Assembly: GCF_014084125.1 (NCBI RefSeq)
Contig: NZ_CP048405.1
Coordinates: 2,728,001-2,792,000, forward strand
Direction: 5' to 3'
DNA: 64,000 nucleotides
Source: Streptacidiphilus sp. PB12-B1b
GTDB lineage: Bacteria; Actinomycetota; Actinomycetes; Streptomycetales; Streptomycetaceae
Every line of letters starts with the position of its first letter. Position 1 is the first letter of the stretch. Both the position numbers and the translations under genes were made by a program. The notes beneath the pieces are model-generated. The model was not told the DNA's origin. It did no database searches and saw nothing but the letters and a program-made list of their open reading frames with translations. Positions 1 to 8,040 of the stretch are shown here, in pieces.

Positions 1-40
1 CGACGCCCAGCCGAAGGCCAAGGAGCAGGCGGAGAGCTGA
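1..40 (+). CDS. 3' end of an upstream gene (partial)
   Basis: The first 40 bases read in frame 2 as DAQPKAKEQAES followed by TGA at 38-40, a hydrophilic Lys/Glu-rich tail with normal actinobacterial codon use. A long perfect hairpin 25 bases after this stop, facing a convergent gene, supports a real gene end. The family cannot be told from 12 codons. Confidence 0.45.
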   Translation, partial: DAQPKAKEQAES

Positions 41-64
41 ACGGCCCGGCAGCAGCGCGCAGTA

Positions 65-100
65 CCGTGTCCGCCACCCCGCCCGGGGCGGCGGACACGG
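65..100. terminator. Bidirectional hairpin terminator between convergent genes
   Basis: Perfect 11-bp arms, CCGTGTCCGCC (65-75) and GGCGGACACGG (90-100), around a 14-base loop. It sits between the stop at 38-40 and the stop of the leftward beta-galactosidase (104). There is no clear U-tract, which is usual in this GC-rich group. Confidence 0.8.
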
Positions 101-103
101 CTG

Positions 104-1963
104 TCATCCCAGCTCGGCGCAGCCGCGCAGGTCGGCCGTGCGTGCGGGCGGGGCGGCGTCCAGTTCCAGCACGGTCAGCTCGTTGCTCCCGGGGCGCAGC
201 AGCGGCCAGGGCAGGTAGAGGGTGCGCTGCGGGCCGCGGTCCCAGTAGCGGCCGAGCAGGACGCCGTTGATCCAGGCGTAGCCCTTGGTCCAGCCGGGCA
301 GCGCCAGGTAGGCGTCGGCGGGCTCGTCGACCTGGAACCGGCCGCGGTGGAACGCCGGGCCCGTGCCGCGGGGGGCCGTGGCCGCGTCGCCGGGGGCGTG
401 GTCCCGGGCCGCTTCGCCGCCGGGCCAGGGCAGGACGCCGGGGGTGCCGTCGCGCAGCGGCATCGGCTCCACCGTCCACTGGTGCAGGTACTGCTGGGTG
501 TGCAGCACGCCCGCGACGCCCTTGCGGTCGCCCAGCCCGGCCCCGTAGTTGACCCGGCCCATGGACTCCACCAGCAGGGTCAGCTCCGCCGACGGCCCGG
601 GGACGGCGAACTCCACCGCCGGCTGCTGCGGGTCGTCGCGCTCCAGCACCGCCAACAGCCGCCCGTCCAGGTGCACATGGGCGCGGTCGGCCAGGCCCTG
701 GACGGTCAGCGGGTGGGCGCGGCGCGGGCCGGGGACGCGGGTGCGGTAGAGCGCCAGGCCGTGCTCCAGGCCCATCTCCTCGAACGAGGGCGGCACCGGC
801 GCGTGCACCGTGCCGGTGCTCAGGCTGCGGACGGCGTCGGCCAGCGGCAGCCGTTCGGACAGCTCCACCCGGGTCGGCGGCAGCGTCGGGGGCAGGGCGG
901 GCGGCTCGGGCGGCGCCTGGTCGGCGTGGGCGGCCAGCAGTTCGCGGTAGGCCCAGAACTTGGCGGTCGGCGCGCCGCGTTCGTCGACCGGGGCGTCGTA
1001 GTCGTAGGAGGTCACGGTCGGCTGGTAGCCGTGCCCGGTGACCGGGTCGGCGGTGTTGGCCCCGGCCCAGGTGCCGAAGTTGGTGCCGCCGTGCGCCATG
1101 TAGAGGTTGACCGAGGCCCCGGCGTCGAGGATCTCCCGCAGGGCCGCCGCGGCGTCCTCGGCCGGGCGGGTGGTGTGCTTCTCGCCCCAGTGGTCGAACC
1201 AGCCGTTCCAGAACTCCATGCACACCGGCGGGTCCTGGGGCCGGTGCGCGCGCAGCGCGGCGAACGCCTCGGCGGCGCGGCTGCCGAAGTTGACGGTGGC
1301 CAGGTGGCCGGGGAGCGAGCCGCCGGTGAGGAAGAAGTCGTCCGGGCCGTCGGAGGTGAACAGCGGGACGTCGATGCCGCGGTCGCGCAGCGCCCGGGCC
1401 AGGTGGGCCAGGTACGGCCGGTCGGTGCCGTAGGAGCCGTACTCGTTCTCGATCTGGACCATCAGCACGTTGCCGCCGCGGGTGGTCTGCCGCTGCGCGA
1501 TCATCGGCACCAGCCGGTCGTACCAGCGGTCCACCAGCGCCAGGAAGCGCGGGTCGGCGGTGCGCAGCCGCAGGTCGCGGTCGGCCAGCAGCCACCAGGG
1601 CAGGCCGCCGTTCTCCCACTCGGCGCAGATGTACGGGCTGGGGCGGACGACCGCGTGCAGCCCGGCCTCGGCGGTCAGGTCGAGGAACCGGCCGAGGTCG
1701 GCGATGCCGCCGAAGTCGTAGACGTCGGGCCGGGGTTGGTGCAGGTTCCAGGGCACGTAGGTCTCGACGGTGTTGAGGCCCATGGCGCGCAGCGTGCGCA
1801 GCCGGTGCGGCCACTGCTCGGGCCGGCTGCGGAAGTAGTGCAGCGCGCCGGAGAGCAGCCGCAGCGGGCGTCCACCGAGGGTGAACCCGCCGGGGGCGAT
1901 CTCCAGGACCGGGCCGCCACGGGTGTCGGCGGCCTCGGTGGTCTCGGTGTCCTGCTGGCGCAC
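104..1963 (-). CDS. Glycoside hydrolase family 35 beta-galactosidase
   Basis: A 619-aa protein with the GH35 signature. The acid/base Glu174 lies in IENEYGSYG and the nucleophile Glu250 in MEFWNGWFDHWGE. The N-terminal half is the TIM barrel (GGRPLRLLSGALHYFR, then VETYVPWNLH); the C-terminal third looks like the beta-sandwich jelly-roll domains of the family. It should remove terminal beta-galactose from oligosaccharides. No signal peptide is visible, so it is probably cytoplasmic. I chose the GTG at 1963 because GGAGG precedes it by 6 bases; an ATG 11 codons upstream lacks such a site. It is divergent from a sugar ABC importer whose substrate it probably processes, and the shared 160-bp spacer holds candidate operators. 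Confidence 0.9.
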   Translation of the reverse strand: MRQQDTETTEAADTRGGPVLEIAPGGFTLGGRPLRLLSGALHYFRSRPEQWPHRLRTLRAMGLNTVETYVPWNLHQPRPDVYDFGGIADLGRFLDLTAEAGLHAVVRPSPYICAEWENGGLPWWLLADRDLRLRTADPRFLALVDRWYDRLVPMIAQRQTTRGGNVLMVQIENEYGSYGTDRPYLAHLARALRDRGIDVPLFTSDGPDDFFLTGGSLPGHLATVNFGSRAAEAFAALRAHRPQDPPVCMEFWNGWFDHWGEKHTTRPAEDAAAALREILDAGASVNLYMAHGGTNFGTWAGANTADPVTGHGYQPTVTSYDYDAPVDERGAPTAKFWAYRELLAAHADQAPPEPPALPPTLPPTRVELSERLPLADAVRSLSTGTVHAPVPPSFEEMGLEHGLALYRTRVPGPRRAHPLTVQGLADRAHVHLDGRLLAVLERDDPQQPAVEFAVPGPSAELTLLVESMGRVNYGAGLGDRKGVAGVLHTQQYLHQWTVEPMPLRDGTPGVLPWPGGEAARDHAPGDAATAPRGTGPAFHRGRFQVDEPADAYLALPGWTKGYAWINGVLLGRYWDRGPQRTLYLPWPLLRPGSNELTVLELDAAPPARTADLRGCAELG

Positions 1964-2028
1964 GCCCTGCCTCCATCGGGTTCGATTCACGCACATATGA
2001 GCACACGACCAGGGGCTGGTTTGTGTGT

Positions 2029-2051
2029 TTCTGCAAAGTTTCCCCGCAGAA
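2029..2051. promoter_or_regulatory. Inverted repeat, candidate sugar-repressor operator
   Basis: TTCTGC (2029-2034) and GCAGAA (2046-2051) form an 11-base-spaced inverted repeat in the GH35/ABC divergent spacer. A third half-site, GCAGAAA, lies at 2087-2093, just after the predicted -10 of the transporter gene. The placement suggests a LacI-type or similar operator. The regulator gene is not in the window. Confidence 0.4.
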
Positions 2052-2055
2052 GCTG

Positions 2056-2084
2056 TTGACTAGTGTTCAGTTTGCCCTAAGGAT
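2056..2084 (+). promoter_or_regulatory. Predicted promoter for the sugar ABC transporter
   Basis: TTGACT at 2056-2061 is a good -35. About 16-17 bases on, TAAGGAT (2078-2084) can serve as the -10. This would start transcription near 2090, about 30 bases before the GTG at 2123, leaving room for the GAGGAG ribosome site at 2111-2116. Confidence 0.5.
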
Positions 2085-2122
2085 GCGCAGAAACGAAAGC
2101 TCTAACCCCCGAGGAGTTCCCT

Positions 2123-3433
2123 GTGACGTCCCGACGGATGTGCGCCGCCGGCCTCGCCGCCGCCACCCTGGCCGCCCTCACCGCCTGCGGCGGCAGCACC
2201 CCCGGCGGCTCCGGCGGCACCGGCAGCGCGGCCGGGCCCGTGACCCTCCAGTTCTGGGGCTGGGCGCCCGGCTACCAGCAGTCCGTCGCCCTGTTCAACA
2301 AGACCCACCCCGACATCCGGGTCACCTTCCAGACCACCGCCTCCGGCGCCAAGGGCGGCTACACCAAGATGCTGACGGCCGTGAAGGCCGGCAATGCCCC
2401 GTGCCTGGCCCAGGTGGGCTACGAGACGCTGCCCAGCTTCGCCGCCGCCGGGGCGCTCCAGGACGTCTCCGCCTACGCCGACGCCGCCAAGCCGCAGTTC
2501 GCCGCCTGGACCTGGAACCAGGTCGGCATCGGCGGCCAGGTCTACGGCATACCGGTGGACACCGCGCCGATGGCGCTGCTCTACCGCAAGGACCTGTTCG
2601 CCAAGTACGGCATCACCGCCCCGCCGCAGACCTGGGCGCAGTACGCCGCCGACGCCGCCAGGGTGCACGCCGCCGACCCCAAGGTCTACCTCGGGGACTT
2701 CGGCAACGACGCCTACCAGTACGCCGGGCTCGCCTGGCAGGCCGGCGCCAAGTGGTTCGGCACCAGCGGCGACGCCTGGCAGGTCAGCATCGACAGCCCG
2801 GCCAACGCCAAGGTGGCCGGCTACTGGCAGGGCCTGCTGGCCCAGCACCTGCTCAAGGCCGACCCCAGCTACGACGCCTCGCTCTACAAGGACATGGGCG
2901 ACGGCACCGTCCTCTCCGACGTCAACGCGGTCTGGGACGCGCCGATCATCGCCTCCAGCGTCGACAAGTCGACCTCGGGCGACTGGGCGGTCGCGCCCAT
3001 GCCGGTCTGGAACGCCGCCGACCCGGTCTACGGCAACGACGGCGGCTCGGCCACCGCCGTGCTCAAGGGCTGCGCCGACCCCAAGGCCGCCACCGAGTTC
3101 GCGGTGTGGATGAGCACCGACGCCGCCAGCGTCAGCAACCTGATCAAGGTCACCGGCATCTACCCGGCCGCCACCTCCGGGCTGCAGAACCCGCAACTCA
3201 ACGCCCCCGACGCCTTCTACGGCAACCAGGTCATCTACGACGTCTTCCGGGACGAGACCCCGAAGATCGACACCAGCTGGCAGTGGGGCCCCACCATGAC
3301 CCAGACCTCCACCGACCTCGGCACCGGCCTCGGCCGGGCCGGCAGCGGCAGCAGCACCCTGCCCGGCGTCCTCGGCAGCGTCCAGAGCTCCACCGTGGCC
3401 GAGCTGAAGAACCAGGGCCTCAGCGTCGGCTGA
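2123..3433 (+). CDS. Carbohydrate ABC transporter substrate-binding lipoprotein
   Basis: A 436-aa family 1 extracellular solute-binding protein (MalE/UgpB-like). The start is GTG with GAGGAG 7 bases upstream. The N-terminus, MTSRRMCAAG then LAALTACGGS, has a short basic segment, a hydrophobic stretch and an LTAC lipobox, so the mature protein should be a lipoprotein anchored at Cys23. The motif QFWGWAPGYQQS and regions such as GIPVDTAPMALLYRKDLFAKYG are typical of sugar-binding proteins of this class. It heads an operon with two permeases. No ATPase is encoded here; in Streptomyces such importers usually borrow the shared MsiK ATPase. The adjacent GH35 gene points to a galactoside ligand (inference). 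Confidence 0.9.
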   Translation: MTSRRMCAAGLAAATLAALTACGGSTPGGSGGTGSAAGPVTLQFWGWAPGYQQSVALFNKTHPDIRVTFQTTASGAKGGYTKMLTAVKAGNAPCLAQVGYETLPSFAAAGALQDVSAYADAAKPQFAAWTWNQVGIGGQVYGIPVDTAPMALLYRKDLFAKYGITAPPQTWAQYAADAARVHAADPKVYLGDFGNDAYQYAGLAWQAGAKWFGTSGDAWQVSIDSPANAKVAGYWQGLLAQHLLKADPSYDASLYKDMGDGTVLSDVNAVWDAPIIASSVDKSTSGDWAVAPMPVWNAADPVYGNDGGSATAVLKGCADPKAATEFAVWMSTDAASVSNLIKVTGIYPAATSGLQNPQLNAPDAFYGNQVIYDVFRDETPKIDTSWQWGPTMTQTSTDLGTGLGRAGSGSSTLPGVLGSVQSSTVAELKNQGLSVG

Positions 3434-3438
3434 CCGAC

Positions 3439-3468
3439 CGCACGCCGCCGGGGCGCACGCCGCCGGGG
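3439..3468. repeat. 15-bp tandem duplication in an operon spacer
   Basis: CGCACGCCGCCGGGG occurs twice head to tail (3439-3453, 3454-3468) in the 107-bp gap between the binding protein and the first permease. Three copies of CGGCAC follow near 3492-3510. This is probably slippage in noncoding spacer and could affect the SBP:permease expression ratio through RNA structure. Confidence 0.6.
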
Positions 3469-3540
3469 CGCCGCACCCGGCCCCGCCGCCCCGGCACCGG
3501 CACCGGCACCAGACCGGGCACCGCACGTAGGAGAAGCTCC

Positions 3541-4488
3541 GTGACCACCTCGCCACCCCTGCCCGCACCCGTCGCGGCGCGCCGCCGACCGCGCCGCGCC
3601 GCGCGGCGGAACCGCCCCGGCCGCACCGCCGCCGGGTTCCTGCTCCCGTTCGTCCTGCTGTTCGTCTGCCTCTACCTGGCGCCGATCGGCTACTCCGTCT
3701 ACCAGAGCCTGTTCACCCTGCACCGCTCCGGGCTCGGACTGACCGCCCCCACCCAGGTGTTCGGCGGCCTCGCCAACTACACCCGGGCCCTGGGCGACGC
3801 CGCGTTCCGCTCCTCGCTGCTGCGGGTGCTGCTGATCGGCGTGGTCCAGGTGCCGCTGATGCTGGGCCTGGCCCTCGCCCTGGCGCTGCTGCTGGACGCC
3901 CGCACCACCCTGTTCAAGCGCTTCTTCCGGCTGGCGTTCTTCCTGCCGTACGCGCTGCCCGGGGTGATCGGCGCGATCATGTGGTCCTTCCTGTACGCGC
4001 CCGGGCTCAGCCCGCTCAGCTCCGCGCTGGCCCACCTCGGCCTGCACGTGGACTTCGTCTCCGGCTCCATGCTGGCGCCCTCCATCGGCAACATGGTCAC
4101 CTGGGGCTGGACCGGCTACAACATGCTGATCATCTACTCGGCGCTGCAGGCTGTCCCGGCCGAACTGGGCGAGGCCGCCACCATGGACGGCTGCGGCCCC
4201 TGGCGGATCGCCTGGCACATCAAGATCCCGGCGGTGCGCTCGGCACTGGTGCTGACCACCGTGTTCTCCATCATCGGCACCGCCCAGCTGTACAACGAGC
4301 CGGCCGTGCTGCAGAACATCGCACCGACCCTGAGCAGCAGCTACACACCCATCTTCGCCGCCTACAACGCCGTCAACGACAACGACTTCGGCCGCGCCGC
4401 CGCCGACTCCGTGATCGTGGCCCTGCTGACCTTCGTGCTGTCGTTCGGTCTGCTGCGCCTCGTCCAGCGCCGGGGGGACACCCAGTGA
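3541..4488 (+). CDS. Sugar ABC transporter permease (MalF-type)
   Basis: A 315-aa membrane protein that starts at GTG 3541, with AGGAG 6 bases upstream. A basic N-terminus (RRRPRRAARRNRPGR) precedes about six membrane helices, the first at FLLPFVLLFVCLYLAPIGYS. The cytoplasmic EAA loop that contacts the ATPase is visible as ELGEAATMDGCGPWRIAWH, near residues 210-230. It pairs with the next permease to form the channel for sugar taken from the lipoprotein encoded upstream. Its stop overlaps the next start in GTGA, so the two are translationally coupled. An unrelated reading frame extends upstream of 3541 through the lipoprotein gene; lipoprotein motifs there show that frame is not used. Confidence 0.9.
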   Translation: MTTSPPLPAPVAARRRPRRAARRNRPGRTAAGFLLPFVLLFVCLYLAPIGYSVYQSLFTLHRSGLGLTAPTQVFGGLANYTRALGDAAFRSSLLRVLLIGVVQVPLMLGLALALALLLDARTTLFKRFFRLAFFLPYALPGVIGAIMWSFLYAPGLSPLSSALAHLGLHVDFVSGSMLAPSIGNMVTWGWTGYNMLIIYSALQAVPAELGEAATMDGCGPWRIAWHIKIPAVRSALVLTTVFSIIGTAQLYNEPAVLQNIAPTLSSSYTPIFAAYNAVNDNDFGRAAADSVIVALLTFVLSFGLLRLVQRRGDTQ

Positions 4489-5396
4489 GCCTGCACCTGA
4501 CCGACCGTCCGGCCGCCGCGGCCGCCACCCGCGAGCCCGCCCGGCCCCGCCGCGGCTTCTCGCCCGCCCGCTGGGTGATCCTGGCCGGGATGCTGCTCTC
4601 CGCCGTCTACTTCCTGCTGCCGGTGTGGTGGCTGCTGGTCAACTCGACCAAGCCGAACGACCAGCTGTACTCCACCAATGGCTTCTGGTTCGCCCGGTTC
4701 GAGCTGTTCGCCAACGTCCGGTCGGTGTTCACCCGCAGCGGCGGCATCTACGCCCACTGGCTGGCCAACAGCGCGCTGTACGCGGTCGGCGGCGCGGCGG
4801 TCTCCACCCTGGTCGCGGCCATGGCCGGGTACGCCCTGGCCAAGTTCCGCTACCGGGGCCGGGAGGCGGTGTTCAACATCGTGCTGGGCGCGGTGCTGAT
4901 CCCGCAGCCGCTGCTGGCCATCCCGCTCTACCTGATGTTCTCGCCGGTGCACCTGGTGAACACCTACTGGAGCGTGCTGTTGCCGAGCATGGTCAGCCCG
5001 TTCGGCGTCTACCTGTCCCGGGTGTACGCGGCGGCGTCCGTCCCGGACGAGCTGCTGGAGGCGGGGCGCATCGACGGCGCCGGGGAGCTGCGGATCTTCG
5101 CCACCCTGGCGCTGCGGGTGATGTCCCCGGCCCTGGTCACGGTCTTCCTGTTCCAGTTCGTCTCGATCTGGACCAACTACCTGCTGCCCGCGCTGATGCT
5201 GGCCGACAACCGGCTGCAGCCGGTCACCGTGGGCATCGTCGGCTGGCAGGCGCAGCGCGGCATCGGCCAGGCGTCGGTGCCGTTCACCATCGTGATCACC
5301 GCCGCCCTGGTCTCGGTGGTCCCGCTGGTGGCGATGTTCCTGTTCCTGCAGCGGTTCTGGCGCTCGGGTCTGATCGCCGGGAGCGTCAAGGCCTGA
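4485..5396 (+). CDS. Sugar ABC transporter permease (MalG-type)
   Basis: A 303-aa permease that starts at the GTG overlapping the previous stop (GTGA, 4485-4488). A short basic tail, SPARWVILAG, precedes a first helix VILAGMLLSAVYFLLPVWWLL; about six helices are predicted. The EAA loop reads ELLEAGRIDGAGELRIFA. This is the second half of the heterodimeric channel. The operon ends here: a strong hairpin follows at 5416-5445, facing the convergent TNT-domain gene. Confidence 0.9.
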   Translation: MSLHLTDRPAAAAATREPARPRRGFSPARWVILAGMLLSAVYFLLPVWWLLVNSTKPNDQLYSTNGFWFARFELFANVRSVFTRSGGIYAHWLANSALYAVGGAAVSTLVAAMAGYALAKFRYRGREAVFNIVLGAVLIPQPLLAIPLYLMFSPVHLVNTYWSVLLPSMVSPFGVYLSRVYAAASVPDELLEAGRIDGAGELRIFATLALRVMSPALVTVFLFQFVSIWTNYLLPALMLADNRLQPVTVGIVGWQAQRGIGQASVPFTIVITAALVSVVPLVAMFLFLQRFWRSGLIAGSVKA

Positions 5397-5415
5397 CCGC
5401 GCACCCCCTCGGACG

Positions 5416-5445
5416 GGGTCCGGCGCGGCCTGGCGCGCCGGACCC
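5416..5445. terminator. Bidirectional hairpin terminator
   Basis: Perfect 12-bp arms, GGGTCCGGCGCG (5416-5427) and CGCGCCGGACCC (5434-5445), with a 6-base loop. They lie in the 67-bp gap between the convergent permease gene and the TNT-domain gene. Confidence 0.85.
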
Positions 5446-5463
5446 TGCGGCCCACCGGAGCGG

Positions 5464-6174
5464 TCAGACCCGGTCCAGGTAGCCGTTGCCGACCAGCCAC
5501 ATGACATTGAGCTGGGCGGGCGCGCCCGGCACCAGCGACCCGTCCAGCTGGTACTGCCAGCCGTGACCGGGCTGGCCGAACCAGGGGGCGATCGGACCGG
5601 CGTCCACGGTGAACGCCTTGACCACCCGGTAGTCGTGGTAGTTGCAGCCTGCCGCGGGGGTGCCGTCCAGACTGGACGGCGGGATGGAGCGGGCGCCGTA
5701 CGACAGGCCCGCCGGGGCCAGGAACGAGCCGTACTCGCTGCCGTAGCGGTCGATGTCCTGCCCGGGCCGCAGGGTCTGGGTGGTCTCGATCGGCTTGCCG
5801 TCCCCGGCGATCACATAGCCGTTGTCCGGCGGGTAGATCCAGCCCGGTGCGCCGCCGTTGGCGGTCGGACTGTAGTACTGGGCCAGCAGCTGGGCGTCGG
5901 TCAGGTCGCCCGAGCGGTGGTAGCCGAACAATTCCGCGCCGACCGGCCCGAACACCGGCAGCTGCTGCGGGCCGAGCCGGGAGTCGCCGTCGAAGAAGGC
6001 GGCCGAGCAGGCGTCGAGCGCGGTCGCGGCGCTGCCGGGCGCGGCGGCTGCGGCGGCGGTCGCGGCCGGTACCGACGCCGGGGCCTGTGCCGGGGCCGCG
6101 CCGGTGGTGAGCGCCGAGGCCGCCAGTACGGCGGCGGTCGTGAGCAGGGTCGCCAGGTTCCTGCGGATGCGCAT
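5464..6174 (-). CDS. Secreted TNT-domain protein, probable NAD+ glycohydrolase
   Basis: A 236-aa protein with an N-terminal signal peptide ([20 protein letters not shown], likely cut near AQA30) and no lipobox. Residues about 110-236 match the TNT fold first known from the C-terminus of Mycobacterium tuberculosis CpnT. The motifs are [26 protein letters not shown] (Arg143, Tyr148) and [13 protein letters not shown]. Gln201 aligns with the glutamine known to be essential for NAD+ hydrolysis in TNT. Cys56 and Cys177 could form a disulfide in the exported protein. The start has AAAGGGG 4-8 bases upstream. It is a single gene with no recognisable IFT-like immunity gene beside it. Activity is inferred, not shown. 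Confidence 0.8.
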   Translation of the reverse strand: MRIRRNLATLLTTAAVLAASALTTGAAPAQAPASVPAATAAAAAAPGSAATALDACSAAFFDGDSRLGPQQLPVFGPVGAELFGYHRSGDLTDAQLLAQYYSPTANGGAPGWIYPPDNGYVIAGDGKPIETTQTLRPGQDIDRYGSEYGSFLAPAGLSYGARSIPPSSLDGTPAAGCNYHDYRVVKAFTVDAGPIAPWFGQPGHGWQYQLDGSLVPGAPAQLNVMWLVGNGYLDRV

Positions 6175-6297
6175 GATCCCCCTTTGGATGTGTTCCGTGA
6201 CGGGTTGTGTGCGTACGGTGACCAGTGAAGCGGGTGTGGCAGGGGCTCGTCAACGGTGCCCGGGGGTCGGCGGGGGCGTGTTGTCGGAGCGGCCCGC

Positions 6298-6303
6298 TAG
6301 TGT
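6298..6303 (+). promoter_or_regulatory. Candidate -10 element placing rarA as leaderless
   Basis: TAGTGT ends 7 bases before the GTG of rarA at 6311, the distance expected if transcription starts at the start codon. A G-rich stretch between them could also act as a ribosome site. No clear -35 is visible. Confidence 0.4.
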
Positions 6304-6310
6304 CGGGGGA

Positions 6311-7666
6311 GTGGAACCCGATCTCTTCACCGCCGCCGCCGAGGAACGCCAGGCCAAGGAGCCGGGGCGGTCGCCGCTCGCGGTGCGGATGAGGCCGCGC
6401 ACGCTGGACGAGGTGGCCGGCCAGCGCCGACTGCTGGGGGAGGGCTCGCCGCTGCGCCGGCTGGTCGCCGGCGCCGCCGGGCCCGCCGCGACCTCCTCGG
6501 TGATCCTCTACGGGCCGCCCGGCACCGGCAAGACCACCCTGGCCTATGTGATCAGCCAGGCCACCGAGAAGCGCTTCGTCGAGCTCTCCGCCATCACCGC
6601 CGGGGTGAAGGAGGTCCGCGCGGTGATCGAGAGCGCCCGCCGCGAGGTCGGCGCCTCCGGCCGGGAGACCACGCTGTTCCTGGACGAGATCCACCGCTTC
6701 TCCAAGGCCCAGCAGGACAGCCTGCTGCCCGCGGTGGAGAACCGCTGGGTCACGCTGATCGCGGCCACCACCGAGAACCCGTACTTCTCGGTGATCTCCC
6801 CGCTGCTCTCCCGCTCGCTGCTGCTGACCCTGGAGTCGCTGACCGACGAGGACATCCGGGAGCTGCTGCGCCGCGCCGTCGCCGACCAGCGCGGGCTGGC
6901 CGGGGCGGTGGCGCTGGCCGAGGACGCCGAGGACCACCTGGTCCGGATCGCCGGGGGCGACGCCCGCAAGGCGCTCACCGCACTGGAGGCGGCCGCCGGG
7001 ACGGCACTGGCGCTGGGTGCCGACCAGGTCCGGCTGGCCGACGTGGAGCAGGCCGTCGACAAGGCCGCCGTCCGCTACGACCGCGACGGCGACCAGCACT
7101 ACGACGTGGCCAGCGCGCTGATCAAATCCATTCGCGGCAGCGACGCCGACGCCGCCCTGCACTACCTGGCGCGGATGATCGAGGCCGGGGAGGACCCGCG
7201 CTTCATCGCCCGCCGGCTGATGATCTCCGCCAGCGAGGACATCGGCCTGGCCGACCCCAACGCGCTGCCGCTGGCCGTGGCCGCGGCGCAGGCGGTGGCC
7301 ATGATCGGCTTTCCGGAGGCCGCGCTCACCCTGTCGCACACGGTGATCGCGCTGGCCCTGGCGCCCAAGTCCAACTCCGCCACCACCGCCATCGCCGCCG
7401 CCACGGCCGACGTCCGCCAGGGCCTGGCCGGGCCGGTGCCGCCGCACCTGCGGGACGGCCACTACGCCGGGGCCAAGAAGCTCGGCCACGCCCAGGGCTA
7501 CGTCTATCCGCACGACCTGCCCGAGGGCGTTGCCGCGCAACAGTACGCCCCGGACGCGGTGCACGGCAGGCGCTACTACGAGCCCACCCGGCACGGCGCC
7601 GAGGCCCGCTACGCGGACATCGCCGAGTGGGTGCGCGCCCGGCTGGCCGGGGAGTCGGGCGCCTGA
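6311..7666 (+). CDS. rarA: Replication-associated recombination protein A (RarA/MgsA AAA+ ATPase)
   Basis: A 451-aa clamp-loader-like AAA+ ATPase acting at stalled replication forks. Visible features in order: the N-terminal [16 protein letters not shown] box, Walker [11 protein letters not shown] (near residue 70), Walker [16 protein letters not shown], sensor 1 region [18 protein letters not shown], and the C-terminal tetramerisation region with [19 protein letters not shown] and [17 protein letters not shown]. The last part ([16 protein letters not shown] and GRRYYEP) is characteristic of RarA. Length matches the family. The GTG at 6311 begins [15 protein letters not shown]; longer upstream readings lack homology. 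It stands alone, followed by the rpsD promoter region. Confidence 0.93.
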   Translation: MEPDLFTAAAEERQAKEPGRSPLAVRMRPRTLDEVAGQRRLLGEGSPLRRLVAGAAGPAATSSVILYGPPGTGKTTLAYVISQATEKRFVELSAITAGVKEVRAVIESARREVGASGRETTLFLDEIHRFSKAQQDSLLPAVENRWVTLIAATTENPYFSVISPLLSRSLLLTLESLTDEDIRELLRRAVADQRGLAGAVALAEDAEDHLVRIAGGDARKALTALEAAAGTALALGADQVRLADVEQAVDKAAVRYDRDGDQHYDVASALIKSIRGSDADAALHYLARMIEAGEDPRFIARRLMISASEDIGLADPNALPLAVAAAQAVAMIGFPEAALTLSHTVIALALAPKSNSATTAIAAATADVRQGLAGPVPPHLRDGHYAGAKKLGHAQGYVYPHDLPEGVAAQQYAPDAVHGRRYYEPTRHGAEARYADIAEWVRARLAGESGA

Positions 7667-7733
7667 GGGCCCTGAGCCCCTGACCGCAGGCCGGTGCTCC
7701 GGAGCCGTGGTCACGGGCGCTCCGCGCACCCCG

Positions 7734-8040
7734 TACACTGGCCGGAGCGAGACGCCCGTGCCCGGGCGCCCGACCTCGGTCGGAGCCCAGGCTTCACCAG
7801 CGGGACGTCACACAGGGAGCCCTCCGTCCGCGGGGTGCCTCCAGGAGCGTCGCGCACCCTCGGGTGTCGCGTGCAGCCCACCACCCTCAACGGCGGTGGG
7901 CCTGTCGTGTGCTGCACTATGTGCCCGGTACCGGAGAACGGCAGACCGCCCCGCCGCACGGCGGACGGTTTCCCCGGACCGCGTAAGGCGACCTCCTTCA
8001 ACACCGGTGAGCCAGTCACAAGTTAAGGATGGTTTGGTTC
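7734..8040 (+). promoter_or_regulatory. rpsD promoter and long 5' leader with hairpins
   Basis: The 374-bp gap between rarA and rpsD holds no credible gene. TACACT at 7734-7739 is a strong -10 sequence, though the -35 is poor, which implies a leader of nearly 300 nt. The leader contains two simple hairpins: GCCCACC/GGTGGGC (7876-7882, 7895-7901) and CCGCC/GGCGG (7950-7954, 7959-7963). A long leader on a gene for a primary rRNA-binding protein is the usual setting for S4 autoregulation. The structure does not visibly match a known S4-binding RNA, so this role is inferred. Confidence 0.5.

Noticed and set aside
347..2059. Long open frame on the plus strand antisense to the GH35 gene
   Set aside because: The translation is Gly/Arg/Gln/His-rich with no family motifs, while the opposite strand encodes a clear GH35 enzyme with both catalytic Glu residues. 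Long antisense frames are expected at this GC content.
2023..3540. Upstream extension of the first sugar permease through the lipoprotein gene
   Set aside because: The extension is an Arg/Pro/Gln-rich shadow of the lipoprotein frame; permease features begin only after GTG 3541, which has its own ribosome site.
7694..8026. A 110-codon frame in the rpsD leader
   Set aside because: It has Arg/Pro-rich composition, no ribosome site and no family likeness. The opposite strand is equally open, so I treat the region as noncoding leader.
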